From: Paraburkholderia caribensis
GTDB lineage: Bacteria > Pseudomonadota > Gammaproteobacteria > Burkholderiales > Burkholderiaceae
DNA length: 64,000 bases
Assembly (NCBI RefSeq): GCF_002902945.1
Contig: NZ_CP026101.1
Coordinates: 2,418,001-2,482,000, forward strand
Direction: 5' to 3'
Made by a program: the position numbers and the translations under genes. The notes below the pieces were generated by a model, which saw only the letters and a list, made by a program, of their open reading frames with translations, ran no database searches and was not told where the DNA came from. Shown piece by piece: positions 18,121 to 27,121 of this stretch (the stretch's first letter is position 1; every line of letters starts with the position of its first letter).

Positions 18121-18909
18121 GTCTGCGACGCTCGTGGTGGTTGGCTTGGGTTTGGCGCTGGCATCCGCGATTTGCCTTTGTGGCGCGGGCTATGCCGTTT
18201 GGTGTTCTGGCCTTTGCGCTGGCATCCGCGTTTCGTTAGCTCGCTTCAAGCGTCGCCCCTGTGCGGGGCGGCACCTACTTTTCTTTGCCGCCGCAAAGAA
18301 AAGTAGGCAAAAGAAAGCGGCTCACACCGCCAGCCTTTGTTCTTGCCTGAGGGCCCCCAAAGGTTCTTACGCTTCACACGGCAATCACGTGACCCACGTT
18401 CGTTGCCAACGCTCTGAATGAGCGCCTCACCCGCTTCACGCACCCGCGTTTCAGCATGCCTCACCAGACAGTCCACCGCCGCCCAGGTGGCAAACTGTGT
18501 GTCGGCCCTCGGTGCTCCACATGCTTCACTCCAGACCAACAGCGCACGCGTACCACCCGGTAAGAGCGCTACCCTATACGACGCGACAACCTGCACACAG
18601 TTTGCCACCTGGGCGGCATATACCATTCGTTGCCGCTTGCCCGGCTACGGGAATTCGAAGCGGGTGAGGCGTTCATTCGAAGCGTTGGCAACGGGCACTA
18701 AGCACGGCACTGGCGTGTGAAGCGTGGGGACGTTGGGGGCCCGTGGACAAAGGTCAAGGGCTGGCGGTGTGAGCCGCTTTCTTTTGCCTACTTTTCTTTG
18801 CGGCGGCAAAGAAAAGTAGGTGCCGCCCCGCACAGGGGCGACGCCTGAAGTGAGCTAACGTAAAGCGGATGCCAGCGCAAACACCGGCAAACCGCCCGGC
18901 GTCGCAGAC
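18121..18909. repeat. Large palindromic intergenic repeat, copy C (intact)
   Basis: 789 bp between kdpC and kdpD. It is bounded by GTCTGCGAC (18121-18129) and its exact complement GTCGCAGAC (18901-18909), giving the clearest outer limits of the family. The left 34-bp hairpin is at 18274-18307 and the right at 18787-18820. The inner stem GGCAAACTGTGTGT pairs with CACACAGTTTGCC around 18488-18606. The central loop differs more from the other copies than the stems do, while the stretch reading ACAGTTTGCCACCTGGGCGG is shared by all four. No conserved coding frame. Confidence 0.85.
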
Positions 18910-18940
18910 AAACCAAAACCAAAACCAAAACCAAAAAACC
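18910..18940. repeat. AAAACC hexamer tract (short)
   Basis: Three exact AAAACC units (18915-18932) with a partial unit on each side, directly outside the right end of repeat copy C. The same tract, with six units, occurs just outside copy D at 29223. The minus strand reads GGTTTT repeated. Confidence 0.8.
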
Positions 18941-18993
18941 CCGGGGCTACGCCATCACCAAAACCGCCCACCCCGGGAAACGGTCACAACCCC

Positions 18994-19575
18994 TTACGTA
19001 CGCTGCGCGTCATCCAACGCGATATTCAGCTCAAGCACATTCACCCGCGCCTCGCCAAACAGCCCAAACTGCCGACCATGCGTATAGCGATCAACAAGAG
19101 CAGCCACGTCATTGGCATTCATCTTCCGCGCAGCGGCAACCCGCTCAACCTGAAAAGCCGCCGCCGCAGGCGAAATCTCCGGATCGAGACCACTCCCCGA
19201 CGAAGTCACCAGATCAACAGGAACAGCCGTATCGGCAGGCATATGCCCAGCAGCCTTCAGCGCATCGAGACGACCTTTAACCTCATCGGCGAGAGCCGGA
19301 TTAATCGGCCCGAGATTCGAGCCGCTCGACCCCTGCGCGTTATACGGCATCGGCGCCGTCGCCGACAGCCGTCCCCAGAAGTACTGCGGCGCATCGAACT
19401 GCTGCCCGATCAACCGCGAGCCCACTACCTTGCCGTCCTTCTCGATCATGCTGCCATTGGCCTGATCGTGAAAAACAGCCTGGCCGAACGCCGTCATCAC
19501 GGCAGGATACGCAAGCCCGGTCACAGCCGTCAGCACGGCAAAGATCACCACCATCGGGCGAAAAAGCGATTTCAT
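18994..19575 (-). CDS. kdpC: Potassium-transporting ATPase subunit KdpC
   Basis: 193 residues with one N-terminal membrane helix (VVIFAVLTAVTGLAYPAVMT) and the periplasmic KdpC domain: GQQFDAPQYFWGRLSAT, GSNLGPINPAL, VTSSGSGLDPEISPAAA and RVAAARKMN are all conserved. KdpC stabilises the KdpFABC complex and aids ATP use. It follows kdpB by 47 bp on the same strand. The whole gene is A/C-rich on the plus strand, the right flank of repeat copy C. Confidence 0.97.
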   Translation of the reverse strand: MKSLFRPMVVIFAVLTAVTGLAYPAVMTAFGQAVFHDQANGSMIEKDGKVVGSRLIGQQFDAPQYFWGRLSATAPMPYNAQGSSGSNLGPINPALADEVKGRLDALKAAGHMPADTAVPVDLVTSSGSGLDPEISPAAAAFQVERVAAARKMNANDVAALVDRYTHGRQFGLFGEARVNVLELNIALDDAQRT

Positions 19576-19622
19576 GATTCAGATTCCTTTTTATCTGTCG
19601 ACAGACGTGCATCGCACAGCCA

Positions 19623-21707
19623 TCAAACCCAACCGCACGCGGCCAGCACCATGTCGATCAGCTTGATGAACGGGAACGGCAGCAAAATCCCACCCAGCCC
19701 ATAGACCAGCAAATTACGGCGCAACAGCGACGCGGCGCCGAGCGGACGATACGTCACACCCTTCAGCGCAAGCGGGATCAACGCCACGATGATCAGCGCA
19801 TTGAATATCACCGCCGACATAATCGCCGACGACGGCGAGCTCAGATGCATCACATCCAGCACGCGCAGCTGCGGATACGTGGTCGCGAACGCAGCCGGAA
19901 TGATCGCGAAATACTTGGCGACGTCATTCGCAATCGAGAACGTCGTCAACGATCCGCGCGTCATCAGCATCTGCTTGCCGATCTCGACGATCTCGATCAG
20001 CTTGGTCGGATTCGAATCGAGATCGACCATGTTGCCCGCTTCCTTCGCGGCCTGCGTGCCCGTGTTCATCGCGACGGCAACGTCGGCCTGCGCGAGCGCC
20101 GGCGCATCGTTGGTGCCGTCGCCCGTCATCGCGACCAGCCGCCCTTCCGCCTGGTGCGCGCGGATCGTCGCGAGCTTCGTTTCCGGCGTGGCTTCGGCGA
20201 GGAAGTCGTCGACGCCCGCTTCCGCTGCGATGGCCGCCGCCGTCAGACGGTTGTCGCCCGTCACCATCACGGTCTTGATGCCCATCTTGCGCAGTTCGGC
20301 AAAGCGCTCCTTGATGCCGCCCTTCACCACGTCCTTCAGTTCGATCACGCCGAGCACACGCGCAATGCCCGCGCCTTTCTCCGCCACCACCAGCGGCGTG
20401 CTGCCGCGCCGCGCGACTTCCGAAACGGCCGCTGTCATTTCGGAGGGGAAGTGGCCACCATGCGCTTCGACGTAGTGCTTCACCGCATCGGCGGCGCCCT
20501 TGCGGATTTCGCGGTCCGGCAGATCGACGCCGCTCATGCGCGTCTGCGCACTGAACGCGATGAACACGGGATGCAGCGCCGCCATGTCGCGCTGGCGGAT
20601 GTTGAAGCGCTGCTTCGCCAGCACCACGATGCTGCGGCCTTCGGGCGTTTCGTCCGACAGCGACGACAGTTGCGCAGCATCCGCGAGCGTTTCTTCCGCA
20701 ATGCCCGCTACGGGAATGAACGCCGATGCCTGGCGGTTGCCAAGCGTGATCGTGCCCGTCTTGTCGAGCAACAGCACGTCGACGTCGCCAGCGGCTTCGA
20801 CGGCGCGGCCCGATGTCGCGATGACGTTCGCCTGCATCATGCGGCTCATGCCCGCCACGCCGATCGCCGACAACAGCCCGCCGATCGTCGTCGGAATCAG
20901 GCACACGAGCAGCGCGACGAGCGCGGTGATCGTCACCACGTGCCCCGCCTTCGCGGCTTCGACGGAGAACATCGAGAACGGCAGCAGCGTCGCGGTGGCG
21001 AGCAGCAGCACGATGGTCAGTGCGACGAGCAGAATGGTCAGCGCGATTTCGTTCGGCGTCTTCTGACGCTTCGCGCCTTCGACCATCGCGATCATGCGGT
21101 CGAGGAACGCCTCGCCTGGATTAGCCGTCACTTTCACGACGATCCAGTCCGACAGCACGCGCGTGCCACCCGTCACCGACGAAAAATCTCCGCCCGACTC
21201 GCGGATCACAGGCGCGGATTCGCCCGTGATGGCCGACTCGTCGACGGACGCCACGCCTTCGATGACTTCGCCGTCAGCGGGAATCACGTCGCCCGTTTCG
21301 ACCAGCACGACGTCGCCGCGGCGCAGGTCGGAAGCCGTCATGATGCGGATCGGCGACTTCGGATGCGGCTCGTTGAGCTTCTTCGCCATCACGTCTTTCT
21401 TCGCGCTGCGCAGCGATGCCGCCTGCGCTTTCGAGCGCCCTTCCGCGAGCGCTTCAGCGAAGTTCGCGAACAGCACCGTGAACCACAGCCACAGCGACAC
21501 CGCGAGAATGAAGCCCGCGGGCGCCTCGGCCTGGCCCAGCAGCGCGGCGACCCAGAGGATCGTCGTCAGGATGCTGCCGACGTACACGCAGAACATCACC
21601 GGGTTGCGGAACTGCGTGTGCGGCTTGAGTTTCTTGAACGAGTCCACGATCGCCGGGCGCAAGAGCGCCGGATCGAACATGGACCGGGTAGCGGAATGGT
21701 CAGTCAT
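19623..21707 (-). CDS. kdpB: Potassium-transporting P-type ATPase subunit KdpB
   Basis: 694 residues. The phosphorylated Asp is near position 315 in LLLDKTGTIT; the actuator loop has ITGESAPV, and the hinge GDGTNDAPALAQADV and the KdpB-type membrane residues SIANDVAKYFAI are present. It hydrolyses ATP and passes potassium received from KdpA to the cytoplasm. MTDHSATRSMF at 21707 is chosen, with GAGGAA upstream; the frame continuing to 21971 lies inside kdpA. It sits 41 bp after kdpA. Confidence 0.97.
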   Translation of the reverse strand: MTDHSATRSMFDPALLRPAIVDSFKKLKPHTQFRNPVMFCVYVGSILTTILWVAALLGQAEAPAGFILAVSLWLWFTVLFANFAEALAEGRSKAQAASLRSAKKDVMAKKLNEPHPKSPIRIMTASDLRRGDVVLVETGDVIPADGEVIEGVASVDESAITGESAPVIRESGGDFSSVTGGTRVLSDWIVVKVTANPGEAFLDRMIAMVEGAKRQKTPNEIALTILLVALTIVLLLATATLLPFSMFSVEAAKAGHVVTITALVALLVCLIPTTIGGLLSAIGVAGMSRMMQANVIATSGRAVEAAGDVDVLLLDKTGTITLGNRQASAFIPVAGIAEETLADAAQLSSLSDETPEGRSIVVLAKQRFNIRQRDMAALHPVFIAFSAQTRMSGVDLPDREIRKGAADAVKHYVEAHGGHFPSEMTAAVSEVARRGSTPLVVAEKGAGIARVLGVIELKDVVKGGIKERFAELRKMGIKTVMVTGDNRLTAAAIAAEAGVDDFLAEATPETKLATIRAHQAEGRLVAMTGDGTNDAPALAQADVAVAMNTGTQAAKEAGNMVDLDSNPTKLIEIVEIGKQMLMTRGSLTTFSIANDVAKYFAIIPAAFATTYPQLRVLDVMHLSSPSSAIMSAVIFNALIIVALIPLALKGVTYRPLGAASLLRRNLLVYGLGGILLPFPFIKLIDMVLAACGWV

Positions 21708-21748
21708 TTCTTCCTCTATTTGCTTCGCCGTTTTTTTCGCGTGGCGTA

Positions 21749-23554
21749 TCAATGGCCCGCGATCATCATCAGATGTTCGACGCCGGGGCCGAGCGCGAGC
21801 GCGGGCACATACGTGAGCGCGCCGACCAGCAGCACCGTGCCGAGCAGCAGCACGACGAACAGCGGTCCGTGCGTCGGCAGCGTGCCGCCCGTCACCGCGA
21901 TGCGCTTCTTCGCCGCCAGCGAGCCGGCAATCGCGAGCACCGGGACGATCGTGCCGAAACGGCCGAACCACATCGCCACGGCAGTCAGCCAGTTGTAGAA
22001 CGGCGTGCTCACCGTCAGACCCGCGAACGCGCTGCCGTTGTTGTTCGCGGCCGAGCTGAACGCGTACAGGATTTCGGAGAAGCCATGCGCGCCCGGATTC
22101 AGGATGCCCGCCTTGCCCGCGTCGGTGAGCACGGCAATCGACGTCGCGACCAGCACGAGCAGCGGTGTGAGCAGCACGACGATCGACACCATCTTCATCT
22201 CGTACGCTTCGATCTTCTTGCCGACGTATTCAGGCGTGCGGCCGATCATCAGCCCCGCGACGAACACCGCGAGCATCGCGAACACCAGCATCCCGTACAG
22301 ACCCGAACCCACGCCGCCGAGGATCACTTCGCCGAGTTGCATCAGCAGCATCGGCACGAGACCGCCGAGCGGCGTCAGCGAGTCGTGCGTGTTGGCCACG
22401 GCGCCGCACGATGCGGCCGTCGTCGCGACCGTGAAGATGCCGGACTGCGCGATGCCGAAGCGTGTTTCCTTGCCTTCCATGTTGCCGCCCGGCTGCAGCG
22501 CGCTCGCCGACTGATCGACATGCAGCGACGCGAAGAGCGGATTGCCGGCTTGCTCCGCGCCGATCTCGCCCGCGATGCACACGGCGAAGGCGATCGTCAT
22601 CACTGCGAGCACGGCCACGCCTTGCCGCCCGTCGCCGATCATGCGGCCGAACACGAGGGCCAGCGCGGCGGGGATGATCAGGATCGAGAACATCTGCACG
22701 AAGTTCGAGAACGGCGTCGGGTTCTCGTACGGATGCGCGGAGTTGCCGTTGAAGAAGCCGCCGCCGTTCGTGCCGAGCATCTTGATCGCTTCCTGCGTGG
22801 CGACGGGGCCCATCGCGATGGTCTGCGTCTTGACAGGCGTATCGACCATCACAGGGTTGCCCTTCGCGTCCTTCACGGGGTTGCCCTGGGCATCCGTCTT
22901 CGGCGCGGAATACGTGGTGGTCTGCAGCGTGGGCACGTCCTCGTACGACTTGAAGTTCTGGATCACGCCCTGGCTCATCAGCAGCGCTGCGACGATCGCC
23001 GACATCGGCAGCAGCACGTAGAGCGTCACGCGCGTCATATCGACCCAGAAATTGCCGATGGTCTTCGCAGTGTGGCGCGCAAAGCCGCGCACCAGTGCGA
23101 TCACGACGACGATGCCTGTCGCCGCCGACAGGAAGTTCTGCACCGTCAGGCCGAGCATCTGCGTCAGATAGCTCAACGTCTGCTCGCCCGAATAATCCTG
23201 CCAGTTCGTGTTGGTGACGAAGCTGATGGCCGTGTTGAACGCGCCGTCGACCGTCATCGCGCTGAACTGCTGCGGATTGCCGGGCAACAGGCCTTGCACG
23301 CGCAGCAGCACGTACAGAAACACGACGCCGAGCAGGTTGAACGCGAGCGTGGCGATCGCGTAGTGCTTCCAGCCCATTTCCTGCTCGGGGTCGACGCCTG
23401 CGAGACGGTACAGCAGACGCTCGACGGGCCCGCCCAGTTTGACGACGCGCGACGTGCCGTCCATCACGCGCGACAGATAGCGCGAAACGGGCACGGCAGC
23501 CGCGAGCAGCACGACGATGAAGAAGGCCGGCTGCAAGACATTATTGAGGTTCAT
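21749..23554 (-). CDS. kdpA: Potassium-transporting ATPase potassium-binding subunit KdpA
   Basis: 601 residues with about ten membrane helices. The four selectivity-filter repeats are visible, for example FVTNTNWQDY, LGTNGGGFFNGNSAHPYENP and AFSSAANNNGSAFAG. It captures potassium with high affinity from the periplasm. The ATG overlaps the kdpF stop (ATGA at 23551-23554), so the two are translationally coupled. Confidence 0.97.
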   Translation of the reverse strand: MNLNNVLQPAFFIVVLLAAAVPVSRYLSRVMDGTSRVVKLGGPVERLLYRLAGVDPEQEMGWKHYAIATLAFNLLGVVFLYVLLRVQGLLPGNPQQFSAMTVDGAFNTAISFVTNTNWQDYSGEQTLSYLTQMLGLTVQNFLSAATGIVVVIALVRGFARHTAKTIGNFWVDMTRVTLYVLLPMSAIVAALLMSQGVIQNFKSYEDVPTLQTTTYSAPKTDAQGNPVKDAKGNPVMVDTPVKTQTIAMGPVATQEAIKMLGTNGGGFFNGNSAHPYENPTPFSNFVQMFSILIIPAALALVFGRMIGDGRQGVAVLAVMTIAFAVCIAGEIGAEQAGNPLFASLHVDQSASALQPGGNMEGKETRFGIAQSGIFTVATTAASCGAVANTHDSLTPLGGLVPMLLMQLGEVILGGVGSGLYGMLVFAMLAVFVAGLMIGRTPEYVGKKIEAYEMKMVSIVVLLTPLLVLVATSIAVLTDAGKAGILNPGAHGFSEILYAFSSAANNNGSAFAGLTVSTPFYNWLTAVAMWFGRFGTIVPVLAIAGSLAAKKRIAVTGGTLPTHGPLFVVLLLGTVLLVGALTYVPALALGPGVEHLMMIAGH

Positions 23555-23643
23555 TCAATGTCCTCCGCGCGCAGCAGCGCATAGACGAGATAGGCGAACA
23601 GCAGCGCGGTCGCCGCGCCCGACAGCCAGAGGATCCAGTTCAT
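23551..23643 (-). CDS. kdpF: KdpF small membrane subunit
   Basis: 30 residues, essentially one hydrophobic helix: MNWILWLSGAATALLFAYLV then YALLRAEDIE. KdpF is the short peptide that stabilises KdpFABC in the membrane. Its stop overlaps kdpA and its ATG overlaps the stop of the 37-residue gene upstream, a run of two ATGA junctions. Confidence 0.93.
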   Translation of the reverse strand: MNWILWLSGAATALLFAYLVYALLRAEDIE

Positions 23644-23753
23644 GAGCGCGCTCCCTGACCACGGCCGTAGCGCGTCAACTTCTCGCATCCGGCGATCAAC
23701 CCAAAGGTCAGCGCAGCAAAAAGCGCGATGCCCCCGACATACAGCACATCCAT
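23640..23753 (-). CDS. Small membrane protein of the kdp operon (37 residues)
   Basis: The first gene of the operon encodes MDVLYVGGIALFAALTFGLI followed by AGCEKLTRYGRGQGARS: one membrane helix and a basic tail. A purine-rich GGAGAAGATGAA sequence precedes the ATG. Similar short genes ahead of kdpF are common in proteobacteria, but I know no assigned function. Overlap with kdpF (ATGA at 23640-23643) makes it very likely to be translated. Confidence 0.85.
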   Translation of the reverse strand: MDVLYVGGIALFAALTFGLIAGCEKLTRYGRGQGARS

Positions 23754-23839
23754 TTCATCTTCTCCATTTGTTTGGCGATGGATGGCCGCAACGTTATGCC
23801 GATCGACGTAAAGGGCAGGTCAAAGATGCATCGGGGAGT

Positions 23840-23856
23840 GTAAAAAAGGTGTAAAC
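23840..23856 (-). promoter_or_regulatory. KdpE operator of the kdp operon
   Basis: The minus strand reads TTTACACCTTTTTTACA, differing at two positions from the KdpE-binding sequence of the E. coli kdp promoter as I remember it (TTTATACTTTTTTTACA). It lies about 90 bp before the first kdp start codon, a suitable place for activation by KdpE encoded in the same window. Confidence 0.75.
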
Positions 23857-23861
23857 GGAAA

Positions 23862-23894
23862 AGGCCGCTTCACGTCGCGCGTGAAGCGGCCTTC
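23862..23894 (-). terminator. Rho-independent terminator after the quinone oxidoreductase gene
   Basis: AAGGCCGCTTCACG and CGTGAAGCGGCCTT form a perfect 14-bp stem with a five-base loop, followed on the minus strand by a T-rich run. It ends the oxidoreductase transcript just before the kdp control region. Confidence 0.85.
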
Positions 23895-23914
23895 CTGATT
23901 GCAGCGAGCGTTGC

Positions 23915-24889
23915 TTACGGCAGCAAAACCGTCGATCCCGTCGTCCTGCGCGCCTCCAGATCCGCATGCGCCTTGCCGACGTCGGCGAGTGCATAGCGCT
24001 GATTGATGCTCGTCTTCACCTTGCCGGACACGATCACGTCGAACAGTTCAGCCGACATCGCGTCGTAATCGCTGCGCTTGCCCATATACGTGAACAGCGT
24101 CGGACGCGTGAAAAACAGCGAGCCGCGCCCGGCGAATTCCGACGAATCGATGGGCGGCAGCGGGCCCGACGCATTGCCGAAGCTCACGAACATGCCGAGC
24201 GGCGCCAGGCAATCGAGCGACGCCGTAAACGTATCCTTGCCGATCGAGTCATACACGACGGGCACGCCTGCCCCGTTCGTGATCTCGCGCACGCGTTTCG
24301 TGAAGTTCTCGCGTGTGTACACGATGGGATGGTCGCAGCCATGCGCCTTCGCGATCTCCGCCTTCTCGTCCGAACCGACCGTGCCGATCACCGTCGCGCC
24401 CAGCGCCTTCGCCCACTGGCACACGAGCAGCCCCACGCCGCCCGCGGCCGCCTGGATCAGGATCGTGTCGCCCGGCTTCACGGGATACGTGCGGCGCAGC
24501 AGATATTGCGCGGTCAGCCCTTGCAGCATTACTGAAGCGGCTTGTTCGTAGCCGATCGCATCGGGCAGTTTCACCACCTGCGCCGCGGGCAGCACGCGCT
24601 CTTGCGCGTACGCGCCCGGCGGCCGCGCGACGTATGCGACGCGGTCGCCCGCCTTCAGCTCCGTCACGCCCGCGCCGACCGCGATCACCTCGCCCGCCGC
24701 CTCCATCCCGAGGCCGCCCGGCAACGGCAGCGGATACAGCCCGGTACGGAAATACACGTCGATATAGTTCAGGCCGACGGCATGCTGTTTGATGCGGATT
24801 TCGCCGTTACCCGGCTCGCCCACTTCGACGTCGACCCACTTCATCACTTCCGGGCCGCCTGTCTTGTCGAATCGAATTGCCTTCGTCAT
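23915..24889 (-). CDS. Zinc-free quinone oxidoreductase (medium-chain reductase family)
   Basis: 324 residues, the length of Qor. It has the GroES-like N-terminal domain (HAVGLNYIDVYFRTGLYP, GMEAAGEVIAVGAGV) and the nucleotide-binding AAAGGVGLLVCQWAKALGA, without the cysteine zinc ligands of alcohol dehydrogenases. Enzymes of this group reduce quinones with NADPH one electron at a time. It is transcribed alone, ending at the hairpin at 23862-23894. The start MTKAIRFDKTGGPEV is well placed. Confidence 0.92.
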   Translation of the reverse strand: MTKAIRFDKTGGPEVMKWVDVEVGEPGNGEIRIKQHAVGLNYIDVYFRTGLYPLPLPGGLGMEAAGEVIAVGAGVTELKAGDRVAYVARPPGAYAQERVLPAAQVVKLPDAIGYEQAASVMLQGLTAQYLLRRTYPVKPGDTILIQAAAGGVGLLVCQWAKALGATVIGTVGSDEKAEIAKAHGCDHPIVYTRENFTKRVREITNGAGVPVVYDSIGKDTFTASLDCLAPLGMFVSFGNASGPLPPIDSSEFAGRGSLFFTRPTLFTYMGKRSDYDAMSAELFDVIVSGKVKTSINQRYALADVGKAHADLEARRTTGSTVLLP

Positions 24890-24953
24890 GTCATCTCCAG
24901 ATTGATTCGTTGCCTGATTCGCGTCGATTGCCCGCTTGAAACGAACGACGCCG

Positions 24954-25343
24954 TCAGACCTGATGCGTCAGACGCAGTGTCAGCACGTCGAGGATCATCC
25001 GCGCTGTCGAGATGTTGGTCGCGCACGGCACGTTGTGGACATCGCACGCCCGCACTAGCGCGTTGATGTCCGGCTCGTGCGGCTGAGGCGTCATCGGGTC
25101 GCGCAGGAAAATCACCATGTCGACTTTGCCTTCGGCCAGTTGCGCGCCGATCTGCAGGTCGCCGCCGTGCGGGCCGGACAGCATCCGCTCGACTTTCAGG
25201 CCATGCGCGTCGCTAATGCGCGAGCCCGTCGTGCCCGTCGCGATCAACTCGCAGCGCGACAGCGTGTCGACGTATTCGCCCGCCAGCCTGACGATGTCAT
25301 CCTTCTTGTGGTCGTGCGCGATCAGCGCGACGCGTGTTGTCAT
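24954..25343 (-). CDS. mgsA: Methylglyoxal synthase
   Basis: 129 residues. IALIAHDHKK-type start (VALIAHDHKKDDIV), the phosphate-binding ATGTTGSRI, SGPHGGDLQIGAQ and the catalytic Asp region VIFLRDPMTPQPHEPDI are all conserved. It converts dihydroxyacetone phosphate to methylglyoxal and phosphate, a relief valve when phosphate is short. It lies 64 bp downstream of the quinone oxidoreductase start on the same strand. Confidence 0.96.
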   Translation of the reverse strand: MTTRVALIAHDHKKDDIVRLAGEYVDTLSRCELIATGTTGSRISDAHGLKVERMLSGPHGGDLQIGAQLAEGKVDMVIFLRDPMTPQPHEPDINALVRACDVHNVPCATNISTARMILDVLTLRLTHQV

Positions 25344-25417
25344 GTCGTTGCTCCTCTTGTGTTGTCGTTATCGTGTTCGCGATGTGCCGCGAAGGGCCGT
25401 GCAACGGCCGTCCATCA

Positions 25418-26197
25418 TCAAAACGTGCCGGGGTACGCGCCGCCGTCGATCAGCCAGTTCTGCCCGGTGATATAGCCCGCGTGCACGCTGCACAGGAACG
25501 CGCAGGCGCGGCCGAACTCGTCGGGCGTGCCGAAGCGGCGCGCGGGAATCGTCGCCATGCGCTGCTTGCGCGCTTCGTCGACGGAGATGTTCTGCGATTT
25601 CGCCGCTGCCTCGAACGTCACGGCGATGCGGTCGGTGTCGAACAGGCCCGGCAGCAGGTTGTTGATGGTCACGCCGTCGGGTGCGACCTTGCGCGCGACG
25701 CCCGCGACGAAGCCTGTCAGGCCCGAGCGCGCGCCGTTCGACAGACCGAGCACATCGATAGGCGCCTTCACCGACGAACTGGTGATGTTCACCACCCGTC
25801 CGAAGCCGCGCGAGATCATGCCGTCGATGGTTGCGCGGATCAGTTCGATCGGCGTGAGCATGTTCGCTTCGAGCGCGCGAATCCAGTCTTCGTGCGTGAA
25901 GTTGCGGAAATCGCCGGGCGGCGGGCCGCCCGCGTTGTTGACGAGGATGTCCGGCTGCGGACACGCGGCGAGCGCCGCGGCGCGGCCTTCGGGGGTGGTG
26001 ATGTCGCAGGCCACCGCTTTCACGTCGACGCCCGTCTTCGAGCGGATCGCGGCCGCCGTGGCTTCGAGCGTGTCGGCCGTGCGGGCGACGATCGTCACGT
26101 TCACGCCTTCGGCCGCCAGCGCCTCGGCGCAGCCGCGCCCCAGTCCCTTGCTTGCCGCGCACACCAGCGCGGTCTTTCCTGCGATGCCCAGATCCAT
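25418..26197 (-). CDS. Short-chain dehydrogenase/reductase, FabG-like
   Basis: 259 residues. The cofactor site is CAASKGLGRG, NNAGGPPPGDF lies near residue 86 and the catalytic Ser is in VNITSSSVKAPID; the usual Tyr position is taken by a Ser-containing segment (LGLSNGARSGL), so the canonical YxxxK is not present. This is the pattern of an SDR subgroup with a Ser or other residue in place of Tyr, and activity is uncertain. The start MDLGIAGKTALV at 26197 is chosen; the longer frame upstream runs antisense through upp. Confidence 0.87.
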   Translation of the reverse strand: MDLGIAGKTALVCAASKGLGRGCAEALAAEGVNVTIVARTADTLEATAAAIRSKTGVDVKAVACDITTPEGRAAALAACPQPDILVNNAGGPPPGDFRNFTHEDWIRALEANMLTPIELIRATIDGMISRGFGRVVNITSSSVKAPIDVLGLSNGARSGLTGFVAGVARKVAPDGVTINNLLPGLFDTDRIAVTFEAAAKSQNISVDEARKQRMATIPARRFGTPDEFGRACAFLCSVHAGYITGQNWLIDGGAYPGTF

Positions 26198-26470
26198 GTG
26201 TATTTTCCTGTTTTTGCGCGCGCAACGAGCGGGACATGCCTGCGCGTTACGCTCGGGGGTGGTCGGCCAACTGTCCCCCGATTCTAGAAGAATCGACGCG
26301 GCGCTGCCGGACCTTGCCGATATACCTTTCATCAGCATCCGTCTTTTTGCGCTGCCCTTCCGGTAAACTCGCAGCCATGGCGCAGCCGCGCGCCGCCGCC
26401 CGTCACGGGGCACGGGCGCCGCGCCAAATTCATCGTCAGCCAGCTCAACTTCGCCGCGAGGCGCCCCGTC

Positions 26471-27121
26471 ATGACCCAGGACAGCCGTTTTCCCAATCTT
26501 TTCATCCTCGATCACCCGCTGATCCAGCACAAGCTGTCGCACATGCGCGACCGCGACACGTCCACGCGGACGTTCCGCGAACTGCTGCGCGAGATCACGC
26601 TGCTGATGGGCTATGAAATCACCCGCAACCTGCCGATGACGACGCGTCGCGTGAGCACGCCGCTCGTCGATATCGACGCGCCTGTGATTGCTGGCAAGAA
26701 GCTTGCAATCGTGCCCGTGCTGCGCGCGGGCGTGGGCATGTCGGACGGGCTGCTGGAGCTGATTCCGTCGGCGCGTGTCGGGCATATTGGTGTGTATCGC
26801 GATGACGATCATCGCCCTGTCGAGTACCTGGTGCGGTTGCCGGATCTCGAAGATCGCATTTTTATTCTTTGCGATCCGATGGTTGCGACGGGGTATTCGG
26901 CCGTGCATGCGATCGATGTGCTGAAGCGGCGCGGTGTCGCGGGGGAGAATATTTCCTTCCTCGCGCTCGTGGCCGCGCCTGAAGGCGTGCAGGTGTTTCA
27001 GGATGCGCATCCGGATGTGAAGCTGTATGTTGCTTCGCTCGATGCACATCTGAATGAGCATGCTTACATTATTCCTGGGCTTGGGGATGCTGGGGATCGG
27101 TTGTTCGGGACGAAGAACTGA
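26471..27121 (+). CDS. upp: Uracil phosphoribosyltransferase
   Basis: 216 residues. HPLIQHKLSHMRD near the start, VPVLRAGVGMSDG, and the PRPP-binding ILCDPMVATGYSAVHAI are conserved. It salvages uracil to UMP. The first part of the gene has normal codon use for this genome, but from about 26690 codons shift to T-ending forms toward the stop and repeat copy D. A TAAACT hexamer near 26363 could be its -10 box, without a clear -35. Confidence 0.97.
   Translation: MTQDSRFPNLFILDHPLIQHKLSHMRDRDTSTRTFRELLREITLLMGYEITRNLPMTTRRVSTPLVDIDAPVIAGKKLAIVPVLRAGVGMSDGLLELIPSARVGHIGVYRDDDHRPVEYLVRLPDLEDRIFILCDPMVATGYSAVHAIDVLKRRGVAGENISFLALVAAPEGVQVFQDAHPDVKLYVASLDAHLNEHAYIIPGLGDAGDRLFGTKN

Noticed and set aside
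19845..23584. Long plus-strand frames (717 and 610 residues) opposite kdpB and kdpA
   Set aside because: Antisense shadows; His/Arg-rich with no recognisable motif.
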